From assembly GCA_025936205.1 (NCBI GenBank), contig JAICTU010000054.1, forward strand, positions 1 to 26,401: DNA of 26,401 nt. Direction: 5' to 3'. Every line of letters begins with the position of its first letter. Position 1 is the stretch's first letter. A model generated the notes under the pieces. That model worked only from the letters and a program-made list of their open reading frames with translations, ran no database searches and was not told where the DNA came from. The DNA is from Polyangiaceae bacterium. Its GTDB lineage: Bacteria; Myxococcota; Polyangia; Polyangiales; Polyangiaceae. Of this stretch, positions 6,289 through 15,233 are shown in pieces. The position numbers and the translations under genes are program-made.

Positions 6289-7581
6289 TCAGGGAGCGGA
6301 GATCTCGATCGTTTGGCTCTGGAACAGCGAAGTCGTCGGGAAGGTGAAGACGAGCAGATCGGAATCGGGCGAGGAGACGTTGGAGTTGGTACATATTCCA
6401 GCCTCGTTCGGGCGGCAGCTGCAATCGTCATCGGCGCCGCACTGAAGATCGCGACTGGCGCGGACGATCAGCTGGTAGTTGCCCGGCTGCGGAATGACGC
6501 GCGAGAAGCACTCGACGCTATCGCTCGCAATGCCCTGGGCGCAGCCGCGCGGCAACTGTTGAGTGGCGTATTCCAGCTGCAAGGCTTCTCGCCATGTCCG
6601 GCCCGGCTCGATCAAGACCGGAGCAGGGGAGTTGCAGTCGCTGGCGCAGAGGCCACCCTTGCTGGCGGTGCCAAACGGCCAGCCTTGATCCATTACGAGC
6701 TCGCAGTTATTGGAAAAGCACCATGACGGGCTTACGTTCAACTTCTGCCCGTCGCGCTGAACCTCGAACAGCGTCTGCTGGGCGGGGCAATCGTGCGAAA
6801 CCCGAATGTAGAGCGGCACGCTGCCGGTGTTGGTGATCGAGATCTCCCGGATGTCGGGCGGCGGGCTCTGATCCCGAAAGGATTGGCATTCGCTCGGGTG
6901 GGTACGCCAGTTGGAGTCGGGGCAGTCCACTCCGCAGCCGCAGGGGGCTTCGGCGTCTTCGCAGATGCCGTCGCCGCAGGTGCCCTGGATGCAGGAGAAG
7001 CTGCGATATTCTGGCGATACGCAAGTGGGTGTGGACTCTCCGTTGGCGTAGCTCTGTGCGTACGTGAATAGCTCCGTGAGACCGGGGCAACACGGCTTGT
7101 AGCCGCCCTCCTTGCCGACGCCGTAACGCCCGACGGGATTGCAGTCGCTGGAACCGCCCGCGCCCGCGCTGCCCGAAGCTGCGCTGCCGTTGCTGAGCGG
7201 CTTGCGGCAATAGCCGTGATCGCACGCATAGTCCGCCCCGAGCGCCGCGCAGCTGCCGCCGCTGCCGCAGCTCACGTCGCAGACCGCCACTTCGCCGGGT
7301 TCGACGCTCTGGTTGGTACAGGCAGCGTTCGTCGCGAGGTCGGAGCAGCTCGATTGGTCAGTCAAGCAGGCGCGCGTGCAGATGCCGCCGATGCAATCGA
7401 GGCCGGGGCTGCAGCCGTCCGCGCAGTAGGCAAGGAAGTGCGATTCGCTGCCGATGCTGGGGATCTTGCCCACGGTGCCGCCGCAGGCGCCAGCGAGCAG
7501 GGCGCCGAGGGTGGCGCAGAGCGCGAGCCGGAGGCTGCCGGGCAGGCGGAAACGTTTGGCTTCATTCGTCTTCATTTTCAT
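6289..7581 (-). CDS. Cysteine-rich exported lipoprotein, unknown function
   Basis: A 430-residue exported protein. The N-terminus has a basic stretch, a hydrophobic segment and a lipobox-like AGAC with Cys33 (LCATLGALLAGACGG). The N-terminal third is rich in cysteine: CADGCSPGLDCIGGIC-type spacing, then CSDLATNAAC and CDVSCGSGGSC, which suggests several disulfides in the periplasm or on the surface. A motif around residue 200, CGDGICEDAEAPCGCGVDC, resembles short Asp- and Gly-containing cysteine knots common in myxobacterial surface proteins. The remaining half (from about 240) looks like a beta-sandwich: ISITNTGSVPLYIRVSHDC and later YQLIVRASRDL. The start overlaps the upstream gene's stop by 20 bases, so the two are probably translated together. 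A second ATG at 7575 is also possible. No known family was recognised. Confidence 0.8.
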   Translation of the reverse strand: MKMKTNEAKRFRLPGSLRLALCATLGALLAGACGGTVGKIPSIGSESHFLAYCADGCSPGLDCIGGICTRACLTDQSSCSDLATNAACTNQSVEPGEVAVCDVSCGSGGSCAALGADYACDHGYCRKPLSNGSAASGSAGAGGSSDCNPVGRYGVGKEGGYKPCCPGLTELFTYAQSYANGESTPTCVSPEYRSFSCIQGTCGDGICEDAEAPCGCGVDCPDSNWRTHPSECQSFRDQSPPPDIREISITNTGSVPLYIRVSHDCPAQQTLFEVQRDGQKLNVSPSWCFSNNCELVMDQGWPFGTASKGGLCASDCNSPAPVLIEPGRTWREALQLEYATQQLPRGCAQGIASDSVECFSRVIPQPGNYQLIVRASRDLQCGADDDCSCRPNEAGICTNSNVSSPDSDLLVFTFPTTSLFQSQTIEISAP

Positions 7582-8566
7582 CCTCGTTCGCTTCCGTCTC
7601 TCGTTCGATCACGCACTGGCCGACGTAGCTGACGACCTCCAGGAACTCGGGCGGTAGCCCTGCCTGGCGGTTGAAAGCCTCCACGCGGGCACGCAGCTCA
7701 CCGGCACGCTCGCGAAAGGAGCGCAGCAGGTTCAGTACTTCCTGTTCGCAGGGGTGCCCGGGCCAGATGTCGAAACCGTAGGTGCTGCCGCCGATCTTGC
7801 CTTCGTCAGACTTACCCGACTCCAGCAACTGCAGGCGCTGGCACACGGTCTGGACCACCGCCTTCAGGTGGTCGAGCACCGCCGCCTCCCAGCCCCGTGC
7901 GGAGCCGAGCGGCACCAGGAACTCCTGCGCGCTCAGCCGTCCGTCTGCGAGCCGTTGCACGCGCTGCTCGGCGAGCAAGCGCTCGAGCGCCGTCTCCAGC
8001 GCCGATGGGGCACAGGCGACGAGTGCAGAGAGTTCGGCGGACGAGAGGGGACCATCCCGGTACACGACCACCCAGATCCACTCCTCGAGTCCCTGCTCGG
8101 AGGAGAAGCGAGTGACCTCGGCCAGCTCGGTCTCGCTCGCTGCCCGGTACACGGCGCGGGCGCCCGAACCGGAACGGAACACCAGCCCGCTCTCGATCAG
8201 GTCGTGGACCACCGCGAGCAGCTGGCGCTCCTCGTCGCGCGCGAAGCGCTCGGTGAGCTGCAGGCGCGTGACGACCGGCTGCGAGCGAATGAACTCCAGC
8301 GCCGTGCGCCAGAGGGTGGAGCCCGGATCCGTCGCGCCCTCGGTCAGGCGCCGCAGCTTGCGCTGGTAGGCGCGCAGGGCCATCCCGAACATGTCGGCGG
8401 AGACCTTGCGGCTGACGCCCTGCGATTCGAGCTCGTGCGCCAGCTGCACGAACACCTGGTTGGCGATCTGTGCCACCGGCGCACGCAAGCCGCCGGAGGT
8501 GGCGAGCTGGGCGATCAGCACCGTGACCTGTTGCACGACGGCATCGATGAGGAGTTGACCGTTCAT
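7562..8566 (-). CDS. Hypothetical cytoplasmic protein, probable winged-helix regions
   Basis: A 334-residue soluble protein with no signal peptide. Its sequence suggests helices and two or more winged-helix-like units: residues ~100-150 (SQPVVTRLQLTERFARDEERQLLAVVHDLIESGLVFRSG) and ~160-215 (GPLSSAELSALVACAPSALETALERLLAEQRVQRLADGRLSAQEF), each with the helix-helix-strand pattern ending in a hairpin. A conserved-looking segment GFDIWPGHPCEQEVLNLLRSFRERAGELRARVEAFN follows, then an acidic tail (EANEDENEDE). The start codon is preceded by GAGAG about 6 bases upstream. It sits in a two-gene unit with the cysteine-rich lipoprotein downstream. It may be a regulator for that lipoprotein, but no DNA-binding family was firmly recognised. 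Confidence 0.75.
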   Translation of the reverse strand: MNGQLLIDAVVQQVTVLIAQLATSGGLRAPVAQIANQVFVQLAHELESQGVSRKVSADMFGMALRAYQRKLRRLTEGATDPGSTLWRTALEFIRSQPVVTRLQLTERFARDEERQLLAVVHDLIESGLVFRSGSGARAVYRAASETELAEVTRFSSEQGLEEWIWVVVYRDGPLSSAELSALVACAPSALETALERLLAEQRVQRLADGRLSAQEFLVPLGSARGWEAAVLDHLKAVVQTVCQRLQLLESGKSDEGKIGGSTYGFDIWPGHPCEQEVLNLLRSFRERAGELRARVEAFNRQAGLPPEFLEVVSYVGQCVIERETEANEDENEDE

Positions 8567-8705
8567 CGTCGACTCTCAAAGCATGTCCGCGGGCCTGGCG
8601 CCCTGCTAGGTGGCCGCTGGGTCACCCCTCCTTGGGTCGCCCCATCGCTCTCCCCCGCGGGGCGCGGCCCGCTGCCCTGTGTGCCAGGGTAGACCCCACA
8701 CGGCT

Positions 8706-9356
8706 TCAGCGCAGGGCAACGTCCCGGGGCTGGGCGCCGCTCAGCTCTTTTTGCAGCCGTTCGCACTGGGCCAGCTGAGATTCCACTTGCGGCGCCAGGT
8801 CCTCCAGGTAGCGGCGGAGCTGCTTCTGCTGCGCCGCAGGCTGAAGCCGATCGCGCAGCGTATGCAGGAACTCGCGCTGCTCGTCGATCTGGAGCCGCAG
8901 GTACGCACGGTCAAAGTCTGCGCCCTGCTCTCGCTGCAGCCTCGTCAGAGCATCGGTCGAGTTCCGCTCGAGACGCCGCGAGTCCGCGCTGGCGCTGGGC
9001 AGAAAGGGCAGCTGAGCCTGCTCCAACCGCGCTCGAGCCCGGCGTTCCAGCAACATCTCGGCGTACTCGCGCACGCGCGCATCGCTGGCGCGGGCACTCG
9101 CCAGGCGGCTCTGCTCGATCCCGGCCCCGTGCGCAGTAGCGGTGATGGCGACGATCTCGGCGTCGTCCAGCTTCGAGACGGGCCGCGAGACAGCCGCCGA
9201 GGCGCTTGGATCGAGAGCGCTCGTGGGTAGCGTATCCATGACAACGGCATCGGCGCTCTGGCTGGGACGAGCCTCGGAGCCATGACAGCCCAGGGTGGCG
9301 AGCGTTAACGCAGAAGAGACGCACGAGACTACCGAAACTCGAAGAAGTAGGGGCAT
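8706..9356 (-). CDS. DUF4142-type exported protein, probable lipoprotein
   Basis: Starting at ATG 9356 (GAGG 6 bases upstream), the protein has 216 residues; the upstream ATG at 9404 adds 16 unlikely residues. The signal peptide MPLLLRVSVVSCVSSALTLATLGC ends in a TLGC lipobox-like site (Cys24). The body is a helical domain of the DUF4142 kind: AEIVAITATAHGAGIEQSRLASARASDARVREYAEMLLERR, then ADFDRAYLRLQIDEQREFLHTLRDRL and a final amphipathic helix. DUF4142 proteins are small periplasmic four-helix proteins of unknown role, often linked to stress. It is divergent from the M13 peptidase gene at 9630 (273-base gap). Confidence 0.78.
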   Translation of the reverse strand: MPLLLRVSVVSCVSSALTLATLGCHGSEARPSQSADAVVMDTLPTSALDPSASAAVSRPVSKLDDAEIVAITATAHGAGIEQSRLASARASDARVREYAEMLLERRARARLEQAQLPFLPSASADSRRLERNSTDALTRLQREQGADFDRAYLRLQIDEQREFLHTLRDRLQPAAQQKQLRRYLEDLAPQVESQLAQCERLQKELSGAQPRDVALR

Positions 9357-9629
9357 GCGAGACCTCGAGCTTGCGCAACACGGCGTGAATTCCCCGTGAA
9401 ACACGGCGCGGCGCTGCTACAAGGCGGTGATGCAAGGCACGTGCCTCCGCTAAGTGTGCGGTCGCTGAGCACGGCTCGCGCAAGCGCGCCTCAGCCCGGG
9501 GCGCGTTGCGCTGACTCACGTGCTGCGTGGGCACGCGGCTCGAGCTCCGACGGCGCCGCGGCGGGCATGCGGCCCGTTGGCTGGGGGTGAGGATGGGTCT
9601 ACCGCTCCGGCGCGAACCGCTCTAAGGCG
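9357..9629. other. Divergent intergenic region
   Basis: This 273-base gap separates the DUF4142 gene from the M13 peptidase gene, so it should hold two promoters. No promoter near consensus was found. It contains no convincing open reading frame and no long inverted repeat. Confidence 0.4.
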
Positions 9630-11747
9630 ATGGGCATGCCTCTCGCCTCACCGAGCATGATCCGAATCTGCGGGGCCGCGCTGGCCTGCTCCTTTGCCTG
9701 CGCCGCGCAGCCCACGGCTCCGAATGCGCCCAGCTCCGCGCCACAGGCGGCGGAGGGCAGCGCGAGCACGGCGCCGCACAAGGCCCAGTTCGGCAACTGG
9801 GGGTTCGACATGAACGGGATGGATCGCTCCGTAGCGCCCGGGGGTAGCTTCTACCGCTACGCAAACGGTCACTGGCTCGAGACCACGCAGATCCCGCCGG
9901 ACAAGAGCAACTACGGCTTGTTCACCGCGCTGGCGGACCTGAGCGATGAGCGCACGCGCGAGATCATCGAAGGCACCGAGGGCACTCCGGGCAGCGAGGA
10001 GCGCAAGATCGCGGATCTGTACCGCAGCTTCCTGGACGAAGCGGGCATCGAGGCCAAGGGGCTCGCGCCGCTCCAGGGCCGCCTGGACGCGATCGCGAAG
10101 ATTCGCGACACCGCGGGCGTGGTGCACGAGTTCGCGCGGCTCGCGCGCCAGCTGGGCTCGAACCCGCTCTCGACGCAGGTCGGGCAAGATGACCGCGACC
10201 CCGAGCACCACATCGCCAACCTCGGGCAAGGAGGCCTCGGGCTGCCCGATCGCGACATGTACGATCCGAAGGCGCAGGCCTTCGCGGCCCTGCGCGCAGG
10301 CTACCAGGAGTACGCGACGACCCTGTTCACGCTCGCGCAGCTGCCGCACGCGCGCGAGCGCGCCGGCGCGGTCTACGCGCTCGAGGAGAAGCTCGCCAAG
10401 AGTCACTGGACGCGCGTGCAAAACCGCGATGCGCTCAAGACCTACAACAAGCTCTCGGTCGCCGAGGTGGAGAAGCTCGCTCCCGGAGTCCCCTGGGCGC
10501 TGTGGCTCGAGGACGTGGGCCTGAAGGGGCAGACGTACCTCAACGTGAACCAGCCCTCGGCGATCACGGCCGTGGGTCAGCTGCTGCAGAGCGAGCCGCT
10601 TGCGGTCTGGAAGGACTACGTCGCGCTGCGCACGCTCTCCGTTTCGGCTCCCTACCTGCCCAAGGCCTTCGTCGACGCCTGGTTTACCATGTACGGCAAG
10701 ACGCTCTCCGGCACGCCCGAGCTCGAGGCGCGCTGGCGCCGCGGCGTCGATCTGGTGGTGGGGCGCCTGGGAGAGGCGGTGGGCAAGCTGTACGTCGGCA
10801 AGTACTTCACCGCCCAGACCAAGGCGCAGGCGGATGAGCTGGTGCACAACCTGTTGCTCGCGATGGGCCAGAGGCTCGACGGCCTCACCTGGATGAACCC
10901 GGACACCAAGGCCAAGGCCAAAGCCAAGCTGGCCTCCTACAATCCCAAGATCGGCTATCCGAAGAAGTGGCGCGACTACTCCAGCTTGCGGATCGAAGCG
11001 GGAGATGCGCTCGGTAACGCCCAGCGGGGCGCCGCCTTCGAGTACGATCGCCTGCTCGCCAAGCTGGGCAAGCCCGTCGATCGCGACGAGTGGGGCATGC
11101 CCCCCATGACCGTCAACGCCTACTACAACCCGACCCTGAACGAGATCGTCTTTCCCGCGGCGATCCTGCAGCCGCCGTTCTTCGATCCCAACGCTGATCC
11201 AGCGGTGAACTATGGCGGGATCGGAGCCGTGATCGGCCACGAAATCAGCCATGGCTTCGACGACCAGGGCGCGCAGTACGATGCCGATGGAACGCTGCGC
11301 AACTGGTGGACGGAAGAAGACGCGCAGAAGTTCAAGGCTGCGACCAGCCGCTTGGTGGACCAATACGCGGCGTACTGCCCGTTCCCGGCGCAGGGTGACA
11401 AGCCCGCACAGTGCGTGAACGGTCAGCTCACGCTGGGCGAAAACATCGCCGATCTGGCCGGGCTCACCGTGGCCTACGCGGCGTACCAGCTGGCGCTCGC
11501 GGGCAAGCCCGCGCCGGTGCTGGACGGCTTCAGCGGCGATCAGCGCTTCTTCCTCGGCTGGGCGCAAATCTGGCGCCGCCTGTATCGAGACCGCGAGCTC
11601 TCCAATCGGCTCGTCACCGATCCACACAGCCCGTCGGAATTTCGCTCGGCGGTCGTCCGCAACCTCGACCCCTGGTACACGGCGTTCACGCCGGCGGCAG
11701 CGGATACCCTGTTCCTCGCGCCCGAACAGCGCGTGAAGATCTGGTGA
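9630..11747 (+). CDS. M13 family zinc endopeptidase (neprilysin/PepO-like), exported
   Basis: A 705-residue metallopeptidase of the neprilysin group, probably outside the cytoplasm. Zinc ligands are His537 and His541 in HEISH and Glu604 in GENIADLAGL, the family's ExxxD motif. The substrate-binding NAYYNP is present, followed by the usual NEIVFPAAILQPPFFD. The N-terminal domain begins with FDMNGMDRSVAPGGSFYRYANGHWLETTQIPPDKSNYG, the common opening of M13 enzymes. Positions 10-24 form a short signal sequence (MIRICGAALACSFACA) with cysteines that could be lipidated. The start may be ATG 9630 (AAGG close by) or ATG 9657, which would leave a cleaner signal peptide. Family members digest short oligopeptides. 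The acetyltransferase gene follows at once. Confidence 0.95.
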   Translation: MGMPLASPSMIRICGAALACSFACAAQPTAPNAPSSAPQAAEGSASTAPHKAQFGNWGFDMNGMDRSVAPGGSFYRYANGHWLETTQIPPDKSNYGLFTALADLSDERTREIIEGTEGTPGSEERKIADLYRSFLDEAGIEAKGLAPLQGRLDAIAKIRDTAGVVHEFARLARQLGSNPLSTQVGQDDRDPEHHIANLGQGGLGLPDRDMYDPKAQAFAALRAGYQEYATTLFTLAQLPHARERAGAVYALEEKLAKSHWTRVQNRDALKTYNKLSVAEVEKLAPGVPWALWLEDVGLKGQTYLNVNQPSAITAVGQLLQSEPLAVWKDYVALRTLSVSAPYLPKAFVDAWFTMYGKTLSGTPELEARWRRGVDLVVGRLGEAVGKLYVGKYFTAQTKAQADELVHNLLLAMGQRLDGLTWMNPDTKAKAKAKLASYNPKIGYPKKWRDYSSLRIEAGDALGNAQRGAAFEYDRLLAKLGKPVDRDEWGMPPMTVNAYYNPTLNEIVFPAAILQPPFFDPNADPAVNYGGIGAVIGHEISHGFDDQGAQYDADGTLRNWWTEEDAQKFKAATSRLVDQYAAYCPFPAQGDKPAQCVNGQLTLGENIADLAGLTVAYAAYQLALAGKPAPVLDGFSGDQRFFLGWAQIWRRLYRDRELSNRLVTDPHSPSEFRSAVVRNLDPWYTAFTPAAADTLFLAPEQRVKIW

Positions 11748-11752
11748 GCGGC

Positions 11753-12229
11753 ATGGATTCGAAGTACCGCATCGTGGCGGCGGATTTGGCAGATCCGGAG
11801 CACTGCGCTGGCCTGGTGCACTGCCTGGATGACTACGCCGCGGACCCCATGGGCAGGGGCGAAGGGCTGCCGCCCGAGGTGCAGCGCGCGATCGTGCCGG
11901 GCCTGCTCCAGCACCCGGAGCGCTTGATCCGCCTGGCGTTGCACGAACGAGCCGTGGTCGGTGCCGCCGTGTGCTTCGTTGGGTTTTCCACGTTTTCCGC
12001 CAAACCGCGCGTCAACGTGCACGACCTGTGCGTGCTCGCGCCGCACCGCGGGCGAGGCGTGGGGCGCGGGCTGCTGGAGTCGGTGCTGGCCGCGTCGCGA
12101 GAGCTGGGCGCCTCGGGTGTGACGCTGGAAGTGCGCACCGACAACGAGGTCGCGCAGAGGCTGTACCGCTCGCTGGGCTTCAGCGGCGGCTCCGACCCGA
12201 TGTGGTTCTGGGCGCGCAAGCTGCCCTGA
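11753..12229 (+). CDS. GNAT-family N-acetyltransferase
   Basis: A 158-residue acetyltransferase. The acetyl-CoA loop is HRGRGVGRGLLESVLAASRELGA (approx. residues 100-122), a good Q/RxxGxG match. It is followed by VTLEVRTDNEVAQRLYRSLGFSGG, which carries the AxxLYxxxGF ending of the family. Residues 25-45 (DDYAADPMGRGEGLPPEVQRAIVPGL) resemble those of a GNAT branch in which this loop faces the substrate. The gene begins 5 bases past the stop of the peptidase gene; a GTG at 11744 overlapping that stop is a possible alternative start. The two are therefore co-transcribed. The substrate is unknown. Confidence 0.87.
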   Translation: MDSKYRIVAADLADPEHCAGLVHCLDDYAADPMGRGEGLPPEVQRAIVPGLLQHPERLIRLALHERAVVGAAVCFVGFSTFSAKPRVNVHDLCVLAPHRGRGVGRGLLESVLAASRELGASGVTLEVRTDNEVAQRLYRSLGFSGGSDPMWFWARKLP

Positions 12230-12268
12230 ACCAGGACGCTCAGCTCCGGACTGGAGTGGGGGTTGGAA

Positions 12269-12307
12269 AGCGGGCTTTGTGCCGCCCTGAGCGTCACAAA
12301 GCCCGCT
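12269..12307 (+). terminator. Terminator-like hairpin after the GNAT gene
   Basis: AGCGGGCTTTGTG (12269-12281) pairs perfectly over 13 bp with 12295-12307, with a 13-nt loop. It is 39 bases downstream of the GNAT stop. There is no long T-run. It separates the M13-GNAT unit from the ATPase gene. Confidence 0.65.
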
Positions 12308-12347
12308 GCTCAAATCCCAGCCCGGAAAGCGGCGCTATGCTGGGCCG

Positions 12348-13112
12348 ATGCTCCCGAGCCCGGTGCCGTATCTGGATCGCTTGTCCCTGCGCCCCGGGCT
12401 GGAGCTAGATACGGCGCGCTACCCCGGCTCGCTGCCGTTCTTGCCGACGCTGGATCTGCGTTTCACCAGGCCGGTCACGTTCTTCGTCGGTGAGAACGGC
12501 TCGGGCAAGTCGACGCTGGTCGAGGCCATCGCGGAGCTGTGCCGGCTGCCGGTCGCGGGTGGGGGACGGAACGAGCTGGGGCACTCGCACAGTCCGCATG
12601 GCAAGAGCGAGCTCGCGCCCTTCTTGCGCGGGGCGTTTCGGCGTACGCCGCGCGATGGGTACTTCTTCAGGGCGGAGTTTCAGGCTCACTTCGCCACGTT
12701 GCTGGAGGAGCGCAACGCCGATCCGGATTTCCGACGCTGGGGCGATCCCTACGAGCGCTACGGCGGCCGTTCGCTGCACACCCGCTCGCATGGCGAGGCC
12801 TTCCTGGCCATGTTCACGAGCTGGATGAGGCCGGGCATGATCCTGATGGACGAGCCCGAGGCAGCGCTCTCGCCCCAGCGCCAGCTGGCGCTCCTGGTGC
12901 AGATGTCGCGGCTCGCCCGGCGCAAGGACGTGCAGTTCATCATCGCCACGCACTCGCCGATCTTTCTGACCTATCCCGAGGCGGCGCTGTTCTCATTCGA
13001 TGGCGACAGTGTCGAGCCGACGACGCTGAAGGCGACCTCGCACTATCAGATCACGCGTGAGATCCTGGAGAACCCCGAGCGCTACTGGCGCCAGCTGACG
13101 CGCGACGACTGA
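12348..13112 (+). CDS. Stand-alone AAA/ABC-type ATPase (COG3910-like)
   Basis: A 254-residue soluble ATPase. Walker A is GENGSGKST (residues 48-56), an ABC-signature-like RSHGEAFL lies near 150-157, and Walker B is MILMDEPEAAL with Asp168 and Glu169. The D-loop region follows and the H-switch is ATHSPI near 204-209. There are no membrane segments and no transporter partners nearby. This layout matches the COG3910 group of predicted ATPases, which look like SMC/RecF/OLD-type ABC ATPases but have no settled function. The ATG at 12348 is the natural start. It stands alone, convergent with the amidase gene (17-base gap). Confidence 0.88.
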   Translation: MLPSPVPYLDRLSLRPGLELDTARYPGSLPFLPTLDLRFTRPVTFFVGENGSGKSTLVEAIAELCRLPVAGGGRNELGHSHSPHGKSELAPFLRGAFRRTPRDGYFFRAEFQAHFATLLEERNADPDFRRWGDPYERYGGRSLHTRSHGEAFLAMFTSWMRPGMILMDEPEAALSPQRQLALLVQMSRLARRKDVQFIIATHSPIFLTYPEAALFSFDGDSVEPTTLKATSHYQITREILENPERYWRQLTRDD

Positions 13113-13129
13113 CGCTGCGCCGGAGGATT

Positions 13130-14971
13130 TCAGCGATGGAAGTGGTCGGTGCCGTCGGGCAGCGGTGGAGCGCTCGCGGGTGGCACGCGCTGGGCGGTCG
13201 CTTGCTCGAAGGCGGAGGCGATCGCGATCAGGCGCGGCTCGCTGAAGCGCGGCCCGGAGAAGGTGACGTCCGAGGGCGATGGGTTCGCGACCGGCGCCGT
13301 CGCCGGGACGAAGCCAGCCGGCACCGCGATGCTGGGGTAGCCGGCCATGGCGGGCGTTGCGGCGCCGCTGTTCTCGGAGAACAAAATTGCGTCAACGTCA
13401 TCGTCCGTGCCCGGCACGCCGTCTGCGCCAGCGTACACGGCGTCGAGCGCGGCGCGGGAGCCTTGTAGATCGCGCTGGCGGTCGGCCTGGTAGCGTTGCG
13501 TGTCGGCGCTGCCGTCGCTCACGTCGAGCGCCTGGGCCGCGAGCGCCAGGCGCTGGCCGTACTTCAGGGCGCCCGCAGTGTTGTTGTTGGCGTCGATCAG
13601 CGCGGCGAGCGAGCCGACGGGGGCGTCCGGGATCGCCGCGAGATAGCGGTCGAGGTCGCGGTGGAAGCCGTAGATCAGCACGGTGGAGCACGCGCCGTTC
13701 GCCGGTACGCTCGTGCAGGCGCCGGCTTGCACGGGCAGCGTGCGGATGGTCTGCACCTGCGCGCCCTTCGCTCGCAGGGTGTCGATGGCGGCCTGCATCA
13801 GCTCATCGCGCTGGCCCGGAAAGGGTGGCACGGCGATGCGCGCGCCCTCGAGCGCGCCTCCGTCCAGGAACTGCGTGTAGTCGTCGAAGCAGTTGCCGGG
13901 CGTGTTGCAGGCCTCGGTGGCAGGGTCCGCCGGATCGTAGCCGGCGATCACACCCAGGAGGCGCGCTGCGTCTTCCACCGTGCGCGCGAGCGGGCCGGCG
14001 GTGTCTTGATCCGCGCTGATCGGCAGGATGCCGGCGCGGCTCACCAGGCCGAGCGTGGGCTTGATGCCGACCACGCCGTTCGAGGACGCCGGGCTGAGGA
14101 TCGATCCGGAGGTCTCGGTACCCACCGCGACCGTGACCAGGTTTGCGCTCACGGCGATGCCCGGACCCGAGCTCGAGCCACCCGGCGTGAGCACGGGCCG
14201 CCCGTCGCCGCCCGGTTGTGGCCGCGGGTCGTAGGGATTGAGCCCGTAGCCGCCGAGCGAGCTGTAGCCGGAGGGCATGTTGCTGCCGAGAAAGTTCGCG
14301 AACTCGGTCAGCGTCGCCTTGCCCAGCACGATCGCGCCCGCCTGGCGCAGCTTGCGCGCCAGAAAGGCATCCCCGGCCGGCACGGAGCGCGCGAGCGCGA
14401 GCGAGCCCGCCGTCGTCGGCAGACCCGCGACGTCGATGTTGTCCTTGAGCAGCACCGGGATGCCGCACAGCGGGCCGCGCGTCGCCTCGTCCTGACAGCT
14501 GGTGCCGAGCTCGCGCGCCTGCTCGGCGGCGGTCGGATCGAGCGCGAGGATCGCGTTCAGCGCCGGACCGCCGTCGTCATAGGCGGCGATGCGTGCCAGG
14601 TAAGCGTCGGTGAGCTGTGCCGGCGTCATGAGGCCCTGGCCCAGCGCGCGCTGCAGCGCCGAGATGGTGGCTTCGACCAGCTGGAGATCCTCGAAGATGT
14701 CTGCTGTTTCGGGATCGTAGGGCTCTGGGTCGCCGAGCTTCGGGGGCGCTGTCAGCTCGGAGCTCGGTTCGCTCTGAGCGGCGGCAGCGCCGCTCGACGC
14801 TGGAACGGTGCCAGTCGGCTCGTTCTGCGCCGGCATCGCAGACGCTGGCGCAGCGGACGGCAATGCACCGGCCGTCACATCTTTCGGCTCGCCTGCGGTG
14901 CGTTCACCGCAACCGCTCGCAGCGAGCAGCAACGCTGGGAGCGCGAAGCACGAAAGCAACGAGCGCGACAT
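13130..14971 (-). CDS. Amidase-signature family lipoprotein
   Basis: A 613-residue exported hydrolase. The lipoprotein signal peptide is MSRSLLSCFALPALLLAASGC (Cys21), followed by about 60 residues rich in Ala, Ser and Pro, a linker to the membrane. The amidase domain runs from about residue 95 to 600. The Ser-cisSer-Lys triad is visible: Lys176 in VLLKDNID, the serines of GGSSSGP (264-270), and Ser290 in GTETSGSILSPAS. The segments VVGIKPTLGLVSRAGILPISADQDTAGPLARTVEDAA complete the signature. The family hydrolyses amide bonds (GatA, fatty-acid amidases, peptide amidases). An exported, lipid-anchored form suggests a peptide or amide nutrient as substrate, which is inference. There are inserted cysteines (CQDEATRGPLC, CNTPGNCFDD, CTSVPANGAC) which may form disulfides. 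Confidence 0.93.
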   Translation of the reverse strand: MSRSLLSCFALPALLLAASGCGERTAGEPKDVTAGALPSAAPASAMPAQNEPTGTVPASSGAAAAQSEPSSELTAPPKLGDPEPYDPETADIFEDLQLVEATISALQRALGQGLMTPAQLTDAYLARIAAYDDGGPALNAILALDPTAAEQARELGTSCQDEATRGPLCGIPVLLKDNIDVAGLPTTAGSLALARSVPAGDAFLARKLRQAGAIVLGKATLTEFANFLGSNMPSGYSSLGGYGLNPYDPRPQPGGDGRPVLTPGGSSSGPGIAVSANLVTVAVGTETSGSILSPASSNGVVGIKPTLGLVSRAGILPISADQDTAGPLARTVEDAARLLGVIAGYDPADPATEACNTPGNCFDDYTQFLDGGALEGARIAVPPFPGQRDELMQAAIDTLRAKGAQVQTIRTLPVQAGACTSVPANGACSTVLIYGFHRDLDRYLAAIPDAPVGSLAALIDANNNTAGALKYGQRLALAAQALDVSDGSADTQRYQADRQRDLQGSRAALDAVYAGADGVPGTDDDVDAILFSENSGAATPAMAGYPSIAVPAGFVPATAPVANPSPSDVTFSGPRFSEPRLIAIASAFEQATAQRVPPASAPPLPDGTDHFHR

Positions 14972-15040
14972 CAGGACCGCATTCTAGCACGGTGGCTGCA
15001 GTACCGGTGGCTGGCGAGCGAGGCGCGACGACCTCCGGAG

Positions 15041-15106
15041 TGCCACTCTGGAAACGCAGAATGAAGTTCCCATGGAAACCTCAGAATGCCGCTGCGAGAG
15101 GGCCCG
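15041..15106. repeat. Dispersed repeat, copy B
   Basis: The 23-base stretch at 15062-15084 is identical to 6119-6141. Upstream, at 15049-15063, TGGAAACGCAGAATG is a degenerate tandem copy of TGGAAACCTCAGAATG (15073-15088). Downstream, AGGGCCCG (15099-15106) lies at nearly the same distance as in copy A. It sits in the 262-base gap between the amidase and aldo/keto reductase starts. Confidence 0.6.
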
Positions 15107-15233
15107 CGTGACGTGAGTCCCTCCGGGTCAGGACGGCCGCCGGATGGAGTTGCAAATCCGATCTCGACGCCGACAGCGCCCGTCAGGGTGCCCTGAGCGC
15201 GCGGTCTGCCCGGCGGGTGGTAAGCTGCAGCCA

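Noticed and set aside
8590..8689. Short GC-rich hairpins (for example CCCTG/CAGGG at 8675-8689) downstream of the DUF4142 gene
   Set aside because: The stems are only 4-5 bp without a T-run, no better than expected by chance in this GC-rich sequence.
9648..11627. A 659-residue minus-strand frame opposite the M13 peptidase
   Set aside because: Antisense shadow. The plus-strand frame has the HEISH, ENIAD and NAYYNP motifs.
13496..15064. A 522-residue plus-strand frame opposite the amidase gene
   Set aside because: The minus strand has a signal peptide and a complete amidase triad; the plus-strand frame shows no motif.
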